This document shows positions 10,434 through 21,502 of a stretch of 64,000 nt of DNA, one piece after another (within the stretch, counting starts at the first letter, position 1; each line of letters opens with the position of its first letter). The notes beneath the pieces were generated by a model that made no database searches, was not told the origin of the DNA, and saw nothing but the letters and a program-made list of their open reading frames with translations. This stretch comes from Daphnia pulex. Lineage: Eukaryota; Arthropoda; Branchiopoda; Diplostraca; Daphniidae. The position numbers and the translations under genes were made by a program. The stretch spans positions 7,998,001-8,062,000 of the forward strand of contig NC_060019.1 in NCBI RefSeq assembly GCF_021134715.1. Reading direction: 5' to 3'.

Positions 10434-10735
10434 CAGAGCTATAGAATACTGGTACCGCCCATATGGCGAGCTCTTCCATTGCTTTTTTTCTCTGGAATTG
10501 AAGCCTGCCCTGCTCCTTAGCTAAAAGCGCCACAGCGGGTGTGTGGAAAAATAGGGTATAGGTATGGTATAGGAATGGAGGGAAAAGTGGAGGAGTGGCA
10601 AGGAGCGAGATCGATATCTAAGCTCCGATTAGCTCCGATTTTCACTATCGGGTGCTAAAGTTGGCTTCAACCAGAGAACATTTCCGAGAGGAAGAGTTAA
10701 CATGGCAGTGGCGCTACCAGTATTCTATAGCTCTG
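10434..10735. mobile_element. 302-bp terminal-inverted-repeat element (MITE-like)
   Basis: The ends are inverted copies starting CAGAGCTATAGAATACTGG. 21 bp are identical on both sides, then one mismatch, then CGCC. The left end is at 10434 and the right end at 10735. The interior has no ORF. I could not see a convincing target-site duplication, so the transposon superfamily is not assigned. Confidence 0.6.
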
Positions 10736-10744
10736 ACACAAAAT

Positions 10745-11480
10745 AAAAGTTATAAAATGAACACAAACACTAATAGATTTGAAAATCTGCTCAGACACGT
10801 AGTTTTATACGGAGAATTGAATAACAGATAAATGAAAACGAACAATAGCCCTGTTTACACGCGATAATTCTGCCCAATTTTTCAGCCAATCACAAACCGG
10901 CTGGAACCATAAAAATTTGAATTTCGACCGAATTAATAAATGAATAATATGAACAAAAACACCAACAGATTTGAAAATTTGCTCAGACACGTAGTTGAAT
11001 ACGGCGAATCGAATAGAAGATGAAAGAAAACGAACAATAGCCCTGTTTACATGCGATAATTCTGCCCAATTTTGCAATCATAAACCGGCGGGAACCACAA
11101 AAATTTGAATTTTGACCGAAAAATAAATATATAAAATGAAGAAAAACATCAACACACTTGAAAATTTGCCCGGACACGTAGTTTAATGCGGAGAATCGAA
11201 TTAAAAATAAATGAAAACGAAAAATTCCCCAGTTTACACGCGATAATTCTGCCCAATTTGCAGCCAATCACAAAACGGCGGGAACCACAAAAATTTGAAT
11301 TTTTGAAAGAATTAATAAATTAATAAATGAAGGAAAACATCAACAGACTTGAAAATTTGCCCAGGCACGTTGTTTAATTCGGCGAATCGAATAAAGAATA
11401 AACAAAAACGAAAAGTTCCCCAGTTTACACACGAGAATTCTGCCCAATTTCAGCCAATCACAGAACGGCTGAAACCCTCA
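10745..11480. repeat. Tandem satellite, four copies of a ~190-bp unit
   Basis: The phrase gaaaatttgc...cacgtagttt recurs at about 10781, 10973, 11160 and 11351 (spacings 192, 187 and 191). Each is followed by gataattctgcccaattt and a variant of cagccaatcacaaacggc. Copies are diverged by substitutions and small indels, so the array is older than the ~870-bp array at 21.5 kb. Confidence 0.8.
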
Positions 11481-12162
11481 GGGAAACAATAAACATTTTG
11501 GGGCCCATAACCACGGGATAGCCTTCAATCTTTCCCAAGGAAATCTCTCAGGGAAAAATTCGATACAATAACTTGAAATTTGAAGTCAATAACTCAATGG
11601 AGCAGTTGGACATCCTGCGTTGCCAGGTCTGGAAATCAATTTTGTGTCCAAAAGGGCCAATCAGCGTACAGCCTCTTTAAAACGCTGTACGCTCTGATTG
11701 GAGTAAGTGCCATTGATCATCCTTTGTGTGTGTTTAAGAATATTCTCTTCTTCTTCTGTCATTGCTCTTGAAGGGAATTGAATTCTTTTTATGTGGGATT
11801 GGTTGTGATTATTTATGATAGTTTGAGACCAAGCAAATTTTGTAGGGGAAACCGCTATATGGGACCAATTAAAAAAAAATTAAAGTTGCTTTAAGTAGCA
11901 AAACAATTTATAAATTTTCTCTTTTTTGTATAAAAGTTAAAGGAAATTTATTTATTCGAACCCTGTAATTAACTAAAATTTTTTGAATGAACACATCTTT
12001 TTTTTTTCGGAAAGAGTGCCTTGGGACACTTCATTTTTTTTATTTTTAACGATAATTAAGTCATGTATAAAATAAGCTGAGAAAGCCATTTTATGGAGAA
12101 TTTTATTTACTATCCATAGTTTATGCACAATTTGTTTAAAATCACAAGGATTGGCGGAGATA
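11481..12162. other. Intergenic, AT-rich, no gene recognised
   Basis: Only short frames are present. Nothing supported. Confidence 0.4.
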
Positions 12163-12300
12163 TAGGAACGGCCGAAATAGGCCCCGACGAAAGAGGGCCG
12201 GCAAATAGGACCGGACGAAATAGGACCCAATGAAATAGGCCCACTTTAAAAATAATTTTAAAGCGGTCCTATTTCTCCGTCATAGTGGGCCTATTTCTCC
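12163..12300. repeat. Degenerate short repeats GAAATAGGnCC with inverted copies
   Basis: About four direct variants of GAAATAGG(A/C)CC lie in 12163-12242. Inverted copies (GGTCCTATTTC, GGGCCTATTTC) lie in 12262-12300, around an AT palindrome (ttaaaaataattttaa). The block can fold back on itself. 12301-12972 holds no recognised gene. Confidence 0.5.
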
Positions 12301-12972
12301 CTTTAATTTCTAAGTTCCACAAAGAACTCTGAAATAATTTCAAACAAAAAAGATACTTCCGCCGCCGTTTATATTCTTTGCCGTAGCTCAAACCACGATG
12401 AGAGAAATTCACACATTGCCGTTTCGTTTTTCACATGTTATAGGTAGCTGATTCCCGTCTTCTCCCCGTCCCCCCTCTACCGATGCCAATGCCCATTGCT
12501 TGGGTGAAGTAGGAAATGAGCATATTTTATGAAATAACTCTTACGGATTTATTTCAAACATTTTCATAAACAATTTTATGTTTTTTAAAGCAATAAACGA
12601 AAATTACTTTTAAGTTTTGAGTTTAACGGGGCTGACGCGACGCGCTGCTCAAGCCGGCCAGAAGGGTGGTTGAGCGTTGCTGCACGCATTCATGGGAGAG
12701 GAGTGAGTGAAGGGGGTTTCGCTGGGCCATACCATACGCACCTACGAAAAAAGGGGGTTTACAATAATTTTATTTTAAATACTAAATCTATTCATAACTG
12801 CACCAAAATTGGGGCACTTAGAGAATAAAAGATTTCCTACCATTTAATAGTTTTTAACATCTTTTATTTCAACTAGAAAGTATATATAGATGGGTAATAA
12901 AATTTAAAATCACGATTTAAACGTGCTCTACATGATATTTTTATCAAATATTTTAAACATAACTACATTATT

Positions 12973-13556
12973 ATGGTAAAAACAGTGCTCACGAAAAAAA
13001 AAACTACTAATAATTTGTTTGGGGTTAACCCCCTTTTTGGGCCCAATTTGACTATACTACCAGCCTTGAAAGGACAGACAGAATTGGACGAAGCCAATCT
13101 ACACGTGTGTTCTTTTCACCGGCTTCCTATTTATCAACGAATTGAGTTTAAGATAGCTGTGCTTGTGTTTCGCTGTCTCATTGGTCTTGCTCCTCTGTAT
13201 CTTACTGCATTGATTAGTATTCGTGATTCTGGTCGTGAGACACGTTCATCTTCTAAACTCCTTCTTCATTCTCCCCGAACCCGTACGAAAGGCTTTGGTG
13301 ATCGTGCCTTCTCTGCTGCTGCACCTCGAATATGGAATTCTTTACCCCTTGAGTTGCGCTTGCTAGCCCTTTTTCCCTATTCTTCTCGTTTCTCTCTCAC
13401 ACAATTCCGATGTCATCTAAAAACATTCTTGTTCCGAAATGCTTATGGAAACTAAGTGTCACATGTTTTCTGTTGGGAGCAATAGCGCCTTTGATCAGTC
13501 TATGGAAAAGGCGCTATACAATATCAAATTAAATACATTATTATTATTATTATTAT
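12973..13556 (+). mobile_element. 5'-truncated LINE, reverse-transcriptase C-terminus and ATT-repeat tail
   Basis: A 160-codon frame (stop at 13455) contains the C-terminal segment of jockey/CR1/L2-type retrotransposon polymerases: HRLPIYQRIEFKIAVLVFRC, LAPLYLTALI, RTRTKGFGDRAFSAAAPRIW and NSLPLELR. It is followed by about 80 bp of 3' UTR with a gcgctatacaat motif and a (tta)n tail at about 13537-13556, typical of this LINE group. The palm/fingers of the RT and the endonuclease are absent, so this is a dead 5'-truncated copy. The true 5' junction is somewhere near 12970-13080. Confidence 0.85.
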
Positions 13557-15330
13557 TACACAGCTCAGAGAATTGCTTCCTACATTGTTCAGCCGAGTTG
13601 GAACTCATCCTTCGATTATCAACAAAGATATTTAATAGACTCTTGATGCCACTGATGGCCAATGGTGGTTTAAGTTGAATGATGCGTGGAGAGAAACAAG
13701 AAATGCTATACGGGTTAACTTGAATATTAGAGGGGACCGCTCTATAATCTTTCCATAAATTCATTTGATGAAATTGAAACATTCTTGACGGAATCGTAAA
13801 ATTTCCAAGTCCGATGGACGTTCAGATTGTTTCTTCATGGTGAGTTGTTTCAACTATCGTTCAGTTGCAAAGTCCAGTTCAATTTTTTTTGCCACGAGCA
13901 ATTCTTCCTGGTTTTCAAGATAGATATCTATTAATTGACTAGTAGTCATTGCATCAATGTCTAATTTTACTATTATGTTCAACAAATCTCTCAAAAGAGA
14001 ATCACAGGCTTCGTATAGGAAGGGACTTGGAGGTTTGGAACCTTGTTAAAAATGGATCTACTTCGTTGGCCATTGCTGAGAAAAACTTTGGCGATTATAA
14101 AGGGATCACTTTTGAATGCGGTCTCTGAGTTCTTCCAACTTTGACTAGAGTTCTTCATTTTGGGGTTATTTTCCACAAATTTCTTAAGGTTTTTCAAAAT
14201 CTCAAGAAAACAAGTTGAAGCCGATTTATTTTCTATCCAACGAGTCCGACAAAATTTTTGTGGGAAACAAGTAGAACCGGTCAGGTTCGTGTAGTCTGCA
14301 CTGCGAGCTGGGCTATCTTTAAACTCATAGTATGCAGACGTTAAAATTTGGTTGACGTTCCACGTAGCTTAAGTGTTGTGCCCAGTTTGAAAGGCTCCAT
14401 GTATGGCGAGCAGGACACAGCGCCCTAGTTCAAGTAAAGCTGCCGCCTCAGAGTCAAGAAAAAGAAGATCGCCTTTAATTGACGCAAAAAAGCCCAATTT
14501 ACTATAGGGCCATCCATTGACATTTGCAAAATCTTCGACATTGGAAGGGCAGACAGACCCTCTTTGAATTTGGTCAACAGGTCGCTGGCACTGGATTTTT
14601 GAAGAAACGCCGAATTGAATACTGTGTTACAACCTCTTCATTGTCTTCGTTCTTCATGTAATAACGTACAGCTAAATCCATTTGTCCACGTTGAGCAATA
14701 ACTTTGTTTAACGATTCATCGAAGCATGTTACAAAGAGATCTGCTTTGGCCAAAACATCTTGAAGGTCTTCTCTAAAGAATGTTGCCGATCCGTAGTTGA
14801 TTAGATAAGCCATTTTTGTTGAGGCAATCATCACATTCTTCGCAATTTCGCTGTCTGGGAACATATTGGCCAGGAGCTCTGCAGACCCATTTGCAGAGTT
14901 GAAAGAACTGTGGGATACCACAGTTTTCATTGCCCATAGTAACTCGGCCTTAGTAAGTTCGTCAGCGATAATAAAGGAGGGATTTCCAGATCCAGTTTCG
15001 TTGATTCGCGGAGGAGATTGAACTTCGATTCGTTCACTGGCTCTTGTCGAGGTAACGTGAGCGTCTTCTTGCTGTATAACGAACAATTGGGAAATCGGCT
15101 GCTGTTTTTTCTGAAGTTCTATGATGTTCTTGTGTTTTGTGCCATTCTCATTTCTAACGAGGGCACCTCTACCCATGTTGCTCAGACTGAATGTGGTGTT
15201 GCATGGATGACATGGATGACAACAGGCATTGTTCGAGTTCTTCCGATCTTCTCTTACCCATGTGAATGTTTGTGTTTAGTTCTTTTGAAAATAGCACACT
15301 TTTCCTGGCTTTACCATTAAAAAAAACCAA
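13557..15330 (-). pseudogene. Broken hAT-type (ZMYM6/BED-finger-like) transposase-derived gene
   Basis: Read on the minus strand, a degenerate BED finger (TTFSLSNMGRGAL then GTKHK, with one expected His replaced by Asn) precedes a 200-codon open stretch ending at 14574. That stretch contains TKAELLWAMKTVVSHSSFNS, FVTCFDESLNKV and QRGQMDLAVRYY, the block typical of hAT-derived ZMYM6/KIAA1586-like proteins. Beyond it similarity continues across frameshifts and stops (KFKEGLSALPMSKILQMSMD near 14530; FKSDPFIIAKVF near 14110). At 13557 the similarity stops exactly at the LINE tail, so the LINE or a later rearrangement cut it. The hAT dimerisation C-terminus is not found. Confidence 0.65.
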
Positions 15331-15713
15331 ATACTTTAGATTATGGTTGACTTTCATACATTAAACAAAAGAGGCCTGCCCTGATTCGCCTAAAAACAAC
15401 ATTTCCCGTGAAAGACTCTGATAGTCATTTGACTTAAGTTACTACATTAGGATTACTAAGTTTAAAATACATACACGTGATGAGTAATCCGAAGAAATTA
15501 ACTAGGAGCCATGAAAACAAAAAAAAATGCAAATCCAATGAACGGTTGCTACATATTCAGTTATTTTTCAAAAAACGACTAGACCTAAAGTGCACACCTC
15601 TTCTCTCCCACACTGCCACAAAAAAATAGTAGAGCGGATGTTTCAAATTATAGCAAAAAGTTATAACGACAATTTTTTTCCAGGGTGGATACAATAATCC
15701 ATGACAATTCCAT
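15331..15713. other. Intergenic, no gene recognised
   Basis: AT-rich sequence between the hAT-like pseudogene and the duplicated 238-bp segment. Nothing supported. Confidence 0.4.
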
Positions 15714-15951
15714 GATTTCAATGTCCAAAATTAAATCCCATTACAATTCCAGATTTCTCAGGTTTTCCAGAAAGGTGGGCCCCCTGGTATGATAAAAAAA
15801 TTATTTAAAAAAAAATTACGGGAACATGTTCAAAACTGCAATAATCCATCTAGCCCCTGTCCCAAATAGCCCCGGTCTTCCCTAAGTGGTATTTTGCTGC
15901 TTGATTGTGTTATTTAATCCTATTTATACTAGTTTTGACTGAAGATGGCTG
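15714..15951 (+). repeat. Duplicated 238-bp upstream segment, copy A (ends in ATGGCTG)
   Basis: Same length as, and by eye about 90% identical to, 18782-19019. It ends with ...ttgactgaagATGGCTG; beyond the ATGGCTG the two copies diverge completely. Here the start codon opens only a 7-codon frame, followed by a Tyr-rich fragment. Confidence 0.8.
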
Positions 15952-16108
15952 GAACGCTACGTTAACCTCAAAGAATCCTTGTTTGGCAATACCGAGACGG
16001 CAAGTGCCCGATTGACGGACATCTTCATTAACTGCAGGCTCGAGACTCGATTTGTACTGCAAATAAAAATTCCAGTGTTTGTCTGTGTTGAGATTCGGAC
16101 TGTAAATG

Positions 16109-16324
16109 TTTCCTACTACTCCACCAAGGCTCCAGAATACTACACCACTGTCTCCTACTACACCACCAAGGCTGCAGAGTATTACACTGAGTCCCCGAAA
16201 TATTACTCGGCTCCAAGCTACACAACTGCAGCTTTCAAGTATCATGTTGCGCCAACTTGCTACACCACAGCTGCCTCAACTTATATGGTGCATGGAAGGC
16301 GCGTACAAGATGGACATTATGTGG
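16109..16324 (+). pseudogene. Tyr-rich 'YYTT' repeat protein fragment (cuticle/adhesive-type)
   Basis: The frame encodes repeats such as VSYYSTKAPEYYTT, VSYYTTKAAEYYTE and SPKYYSAPSYTT. Tyr/Thr/Ala repeat proteins of this style are common secreted or cuticular proteins in crustaceans. There is no signal peptide, and the frame runs into unrelated sequence on both sides, so I call it a fragment. Confidence 0.5.
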
Positions 16325-16587
16325 TAAAACGTTATTTCTTAAACATTTTAAACCACAAGTTTTCTTTACAATGGTTTGCTTTTTGTCAGGATTCCCTTCC
16401 ATTTAAGAAAAGCATGCTGGATAGCTGGTTTAGTTTTGCGGAAATCTGCGTCAGTCTTTGTAACTTTACTGACGAAAATTTCCACAAAAAATTTTCGTCA
16501 CACATTTCCTTGTACGGCATACATTTCGAAGAATTGAACGAGTAGTATTCAGCCGCAGAACAATTTCCTGTAAAAGAAGCGCACAAT

Positions 16588-17451
16588 TAGGGGAGAACGG
16601 GGTCATGATGGACACGGGTCATATTGGACAAATGTAATTATTCCCTCAGTTCAGAAGATAAAATTAGATTTTTTTATTTTTTATGTAGAATTTAGTGTTT
16701 TACATCAGGGATAAACTTTTTATTGAGATCGCGTGATTATTTTGGACGTTATCCCAAATTAAATAAAATAGGGGCGTTTGATGTAATTTTTTTTCGATTT
16801 CAATAGCTATAAAATAACATAAAAACGTGATACCTTAAAAAACAAATTATAGATATAACTAGAGCATTCATTCCTTTATGTTTACCGTAAAAATTACATT
16901 TTAATGTCACGTACATTAAAAGATATAAGCAAAATACAAAAAAGTGTAGAGTCGGGTCAGATTGGACAGCAGTTTTAGGGGTGTATTTGGACAACGCTAA
17001 CTATAGCAGTGGGAGGAGCTTAGTAGCCTTAGGGCACAAATTCCCGTAAAATGTCCAATCTAGCCCCCTCTTTACAGAAACACTCATAACTCTTAAGTTT
17101 TTTACACGAATTTATCCATTTTAGCGTGGATGACTAAAGAATGGACGGCGAATTCGAAAATATTTTTTTTAATTTTTTGTCATGGATCATTGTGCCTTTA
17201 ATTAGCACTGTCCAATCTCATACATAGCCTGTCCAGTTTGACCCCACGTTTTTTCGCGAAGGTACAAAAAATTGACTTTGTAAAAATCGTTACAACTCCT
17301 TTATTTTCAAACGGAAAAATAAATAAAAAATATAGTAGGTAGACAAGAGGATACTTTACAATGCATGTAAAAAATATTTCATAAAAGATAAATACAAAAA
17401 GAAATAATTGAAAAATAAAAATTTTGTCCAAGATGACCCCGTTCTCCCCTA
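16588..17451. mobile_element. 864-bp MITE with terminal inverted repeats and TA flanks
   Basis: The left end is TAGGGGAGAACGGGGTCAT followed by gatggac; the right end is its reverse complement with two mismatches (gtccaagatgaccccgttctcccctA). The TA at both ends can be a TA target duplication. Interior sequence repeats the theme 'gtca..ttggaca' in both orientations (near 16617, 16955, 17051, 17212 and 17230). There is no transposase frame, so it is non-autonomous. Confidence 0.75.
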
Positions 17452-17504
17452 TGTAAGCTTATTATGGGTTATTACTTTTTATCTAAAAGTAGTTTCAGAG
17501 GGCT

Positions 17505-18781
17505 CTCTGTGGATAATAACTTTTATGTTAGTGAAAGTTTGACGGTTGGCCGTTGTGGAGGATAAAATGTACAGTCAGAGAACGCTGTCTGCTCCCGTGG
17601 ACAGGAGAATCCAGGAAATGGAAAGGGGAACGTAATTATGGTGGGTGGTTATGAGAATAACTATTGAGTGTATGTATTTTAAAGAGTACTATTTTGTCTT
17701 TGTGCAGCTGCTGAATTTGTAGACTATATAGTCAAGTGCCCCAAATAGCAACCTAGCATGTGGGTCTCAAATGTCCTATATGTCGTGTTCTGATAGAAGC
17801 ATGTACTTAATGTGTACCAATCTGTTACGTAAATGCTGTGTAGTAATGGCGTACCTTCATTTGTGTTATTTTGCCAGGATATCCTAGTGGAAGATGAACA
17901 TACAAGGATTATCCGCTTTTATGAAGAAGCAGCAGCTTTGTTGCAGAATTATTTGGAAACACTTCAGTTGGAACTCCATGCAAGCCAAACTAAATTATTA
18001 TTTTTTTTACTCTTGACTAAATATTTTCCTTTAAAATTATGTCGATTCTTGTATGAAATGTTTATAATATTTATGTTATGCTACCTAGGCTAATAACGGT
18101 GTAAATTTATTCTTGTTATTCTTTTTAGTCTGAACAAAAACATACCGATAACTGCCAAGATATTGTGAAGACCAGCCAAGGAAATTGCCGGAGTAACTTG
18201 TATGAAGAAACCATTAAAGCAAACAAAGACCTAGCCGAGGCCGTTCAAGGAATTTTGCAAGATCTACAGGAGCAAAAGTAGATTTACCAAAAAAAAATTC
18301 GGGATTCAAACGAAGAACAGAGTAAAACTGATCGTCTTCAAAATAAATCTATCGGGGTAAACAAAAAAAATATAGCGCTAAGCTTGTAGACTTTCCGCCA
18401 AATTTCTTTAAAAGAGGCGTTATTTAAAAAAATTAAGGAAACACTGATTCCCCCAACCATGCTGGTTTTGACGGGGATTTTCTTCGTTGATGATGGCAAT
18501 GCCTCCTGGATCTCATTATCTGGGGAAGGGGAAGACCTGGGGAAGGGAAGGGGAAGGGAAAGACCTGGACACCAAAGAAATCAAATTGCTAAAAACACTG
18601 ACCTATGATTGCAATCCTGAAAATGGCATTGATTTTGAAGCTATAGCAGCACAAATTTCAACGAAACTGAAGATCCAGAAACGCCACAAATTCCAATTAT
18701 TTCAAAATTACCAAAAGAAATTGAACCTGAAAAACAGGACATTTCGATGGACAAATGTGAAAAAACTAAAAATTTTTACTT
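17505..18781 (+). pseudogene. SNAPC4 (SNAP190)-like N-terminal pseudogene, copy 1
   Basis: Exon-like pieces read in order. At 17505: SVDNNFYVSESLTV, then a 1-nt insertion relative to copy 2 that breaks the frame, then MYSQRTLSAPVDRRIQEMER. At 17879: DILVEDEHTRIIRFYEEAA. At 18130-18280: NLYEETIKANKDLAEAVQGI and LQDLQEQK. At 18550-18781: LTYDCNPENGIDFEAIAAQI and FQLFQNYQKKLNLKNRTFRW, like a Myb repeat of SNAPC4, the large subunit of the snRNA-activating protein complex that binds the PSE of snRNA promoters. Frameshifts make it non-functional. The family call rests on order and local similarity judged by eye. Confidence 0.5.
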
Positions 18782-19019
18782 GATTTCAATGTCCAAAATT
18801 AAATCCCATAACAATTCCAGGATTCTCAAGTTTTCTAGACAGGTGGGAACCCTTGTATGGTAAACAAATTATTCAAACAAAAATTACGGGGACATGCTCA
18901 AAACTGCAATGTTCCATCTAGCCCCTGTCCCAAATAGCCCCGGTCTCCCCTAAGTGGTATTTTGCTGATTGATTGTGTTATTTTATCCTACGTATACTAG
19001 TTTTGACTGAAGATGGCTG
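18782..19019 (+). repeat. Duplicated 238-bp upstream segment, copy B (ends in ATGGCTG)
   Basis: Copy of 15714-15951. Here the ATG at 19013 opens MADSVDNNFYVSESLTVGSL, so this copy probably shows the original context: the 5' flank and start of the SNAPC4-like gene. Confidence 0.8.
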
Positions 19020-20349
19020 ACTCTGTGGATAATAACTTTTATGTTAGTGAAAGTTTGACGGTTGGCAGTTTGGAGGATAAAATGTACAGTCAGAGAACGC
19101 TGTCTGCTCATTTTGCAAGATCTACAGGAGCAAAAGTATTCACCACCTTTCATTTTTGTCGACTTCTGACGAAAAATAAAAATAACGCCCTTTAAAACAT
19201 TCTTTGATTTAGTTGTCTGGGGGGTAGTAGGGTAGTGACCTCCTAGAATAAAAGAAATAGGAGGCCGGATGAGAAATGTGTTTAGGCCAGCGTCCGATCA
19301 ACTTAAATTAGCCACGCTCCCAGTCGGGGAAAAATATCTTAACAGAAAAAGTTGTAAGGTACCAAAACAGACCTGATCTGCGCAGTCGTTCGACAACTGA
19401 GATTTTTAATGCTGAGAAAAAACAAAAACGGAGAGAGAAAACAGTTGCAGTCAACCGCCTAGTTCACGAATAAACGTCCACTGATTACTGTTCAAGAAGA
19501 CGAATCCCGAATTGGAAGAGGAGTTAAAAGCGATCGTAGCCGAAAGTGCGCGAAAGTGATCCCTATTACTCTTTAAGTTGAAACTCTTCTGTAAAAAGTA
19601 AAAAAAAAAAAGCATTGGCAAAGAAAAATCTAGATTTACCAAAAAAAATCAGGATTCAAACGAAGAACAGAGTAAAACTGATCGTCTTGTAGAGAAAAAG
19701 GTTCATAAAGTAGTGACTCAACTGATTTTTTCTCAGTTCTGTTTCCCTTACTTCAAGGATAAGAATGGAAAAGCTCTTTCAGGTAAAAAAGTAATAAAGA
19801 TAGAGTAATTAATTCCGAATTCTGTTATTTTTTCCCCTTGTATATAAAGACGTTTTGATCAACAAAGACATTCCGTTTGAACCTATTCACGACTTTTCTC
19901 AACCCTTAAAGATGAACGAAAATCAAGAGGCGAAGTTGAAAGAAGCTGTCCTGAGAGAATTGGTACGGATTGTAAAGAATAAACTAACAAGTTCGAAACA
20001 AGATGTCAAGAAGGTTTTGACTGAGAAGACAGCGGCGGGTATGCTTCATAAAATTCTTAAATTAAATTGAAATCCTTAAAAAAAAAATCAAGAGCGTCGG
20101 CGAGGAAAATCGAAAAAAGAAAAATCGGTGAGGGGAGAGAGAAGCCCAAAAAATGTTTTATAAACAGGGACGTTTATCAATTGTGATGAAGTGAGACATT
20201 CTGCATTGGAATCCGGTAGAGTAGACACGACCGTTACACAAGAGGGGCGAAGGGGAACTGAGCCCGCCAGCCAGAGTGTCTCTGTTGGGCACATCAAGGT
20301 TTGGGGGGATGGGTGCCGTGTTGCCAGATGTGGCGTCATCACATCAGTT
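19013..20349 (+). pseudogene. SNAPC4-like N-terminal pseudogene, copy 2
   Basis: It starts at ATG 19013 (MADSVDNNFYVSESL). After TLSA (about 19110) the frame jumps directly into the end of the LQDLQEQK exon, an internal deletion relative to copy 1. The next homologous piece appears only at 19630 (DSNEEQSKTDRLVEKKV; CFPYFKDKNGKALSG), joined in phase to 19851-20040 (DVLINKDIPFEPIHDF; LRELVRIVKNKLTSSKQDVK). 'PYFKDK' and the following block resemble the SNAPC4 segment before its Myb repeats. A further in-phase open piece (20163-20349) is not recognisable. With no intact path it is most likely dead, though a short product from 19013 cannot be excluded. Confidence 0.45.
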
Positions 20350-21007
20350 TGATTTAATCGATTGGGAGAGGATTGCCCTTGAGGTATTCCCTACAGAGTT
20401 TTCTATCTTTTTAAAAAGATAGTATCTTTTTTAAAATAACACCTCTTTTAAAGAAATTTTGCGGTTTATCTCTTAGCACATCCTTGGGAATAAGATGACA
20501 ATTCCTTTTTCAAGAAATACACCTGCATTATTTTATGATTCTTTCCATATTTTGTTGTGTGCTCTCTATCCTTGCTAACCAAATTTTTGATAACAAAAAA
20601 GAATACAGCTACACTTATTTTCTCGCTTATTTCTTATTTAAATGGCAAAAAATTAATTACTGAATTTTAAAGACGCAACAAATACAAATAATAAATTCTC
20701 ACCAATGGTACGGCACAATATATACGGAAAATATAACTGATGCAATAGTCGATGCATCACTGCACCAAAATTTTCATGATTGAATTGAAGCTGAATACCA
20801 TGTATCGAACCATAATACCCTCAACATTAACGTGATTGTCTAGATCGTTAACCCTTATACAATGATGAGGTTATTGAAAATTGTGAGTATAGGAGACAAT
20901 GGAACTTAAAAAGCGACAAAAGAGTCATTAGTTCTCTGAATTCCTTAAAAGGCAATTTTACTATTTCTTGTTATCCTAATAATCATTCTTACAACAATCC
21001 ATAACAT

Positions 21008-21060
21008 ATCTGTGTCGCCTTGGTATGGCACGACGACCACCTGGGTTCGAATCCAGAAAA
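21008..21060 (+). other. tRNA-like B box, possible SINE head
   Basis: GGTTCGAATCC at 21044-21054 is a perfect RNA polymerase III B box, preceded at tRNA-like spacing by a poor A-box-like sequence and followed by an A run. The T-arm is one C short of a proper stem, so it is not a functional tRNA. 20350-21000 holds nothing recognised. Confidence 0.3.
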
Positions 21061-21201
21061 AAATTTCATTACGCCAAAAAGCTACTTTTCCCAAGAGCCT
21101 ATAAAAGAAAGCCATTTTACCAGCATTTAACCAAATTATCGGTTCTTGGCGATGACAAATTATTTCTTTACAAGGTTTGTTATCTTATGATATCATGACT
21201 T

Positions 21202-21430
21202 CATGAGAAATCATATATGAGGATATGCGAATTTATTTATTCATCCTCCTCAAATGAGTTTTTTTATGATAAATTATATGAGGGAAAGAGATTTTGGCGA
21301 CTTACTTATCTCATGTGAACGCTTGTGAGTCCTCATTACATGCGAAATCAGATGAGGATATGCGAATTTTTTTCATTCAGCCTCCTCACATGAGTTTTGG
21401 TTGATGAGAAATCATTTGAGGATAAGAGAT
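21202..21430. repeat. Two diverged direct repeats (~137 bp)
   Basis: The segment catgagaaatcatatatgag... then tcctcctcaaatgagtttt (from 21202) recurs from 21339 as catgcgaaatcagatgag... then cctcctcacatgagtttt. A third partial copy lies at about 21403. It sits immediately before the ~870-bp satellite. Confidence 0.55.
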
Positions 21431-21502
21431 TTTGACATCCTCGTTCTACATGAGAAAGCATAACATTTTCTTTGCGTGTATGAAAAATTAGTGAGTCATC
21501 AG

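Noticed and set aside
18001-18093. Continuation of the SNAPC4-like exon into LLFFLLLTKYFPL
   Set aside because: Intronic T-rich readthrough after the TK donor region, not coding.
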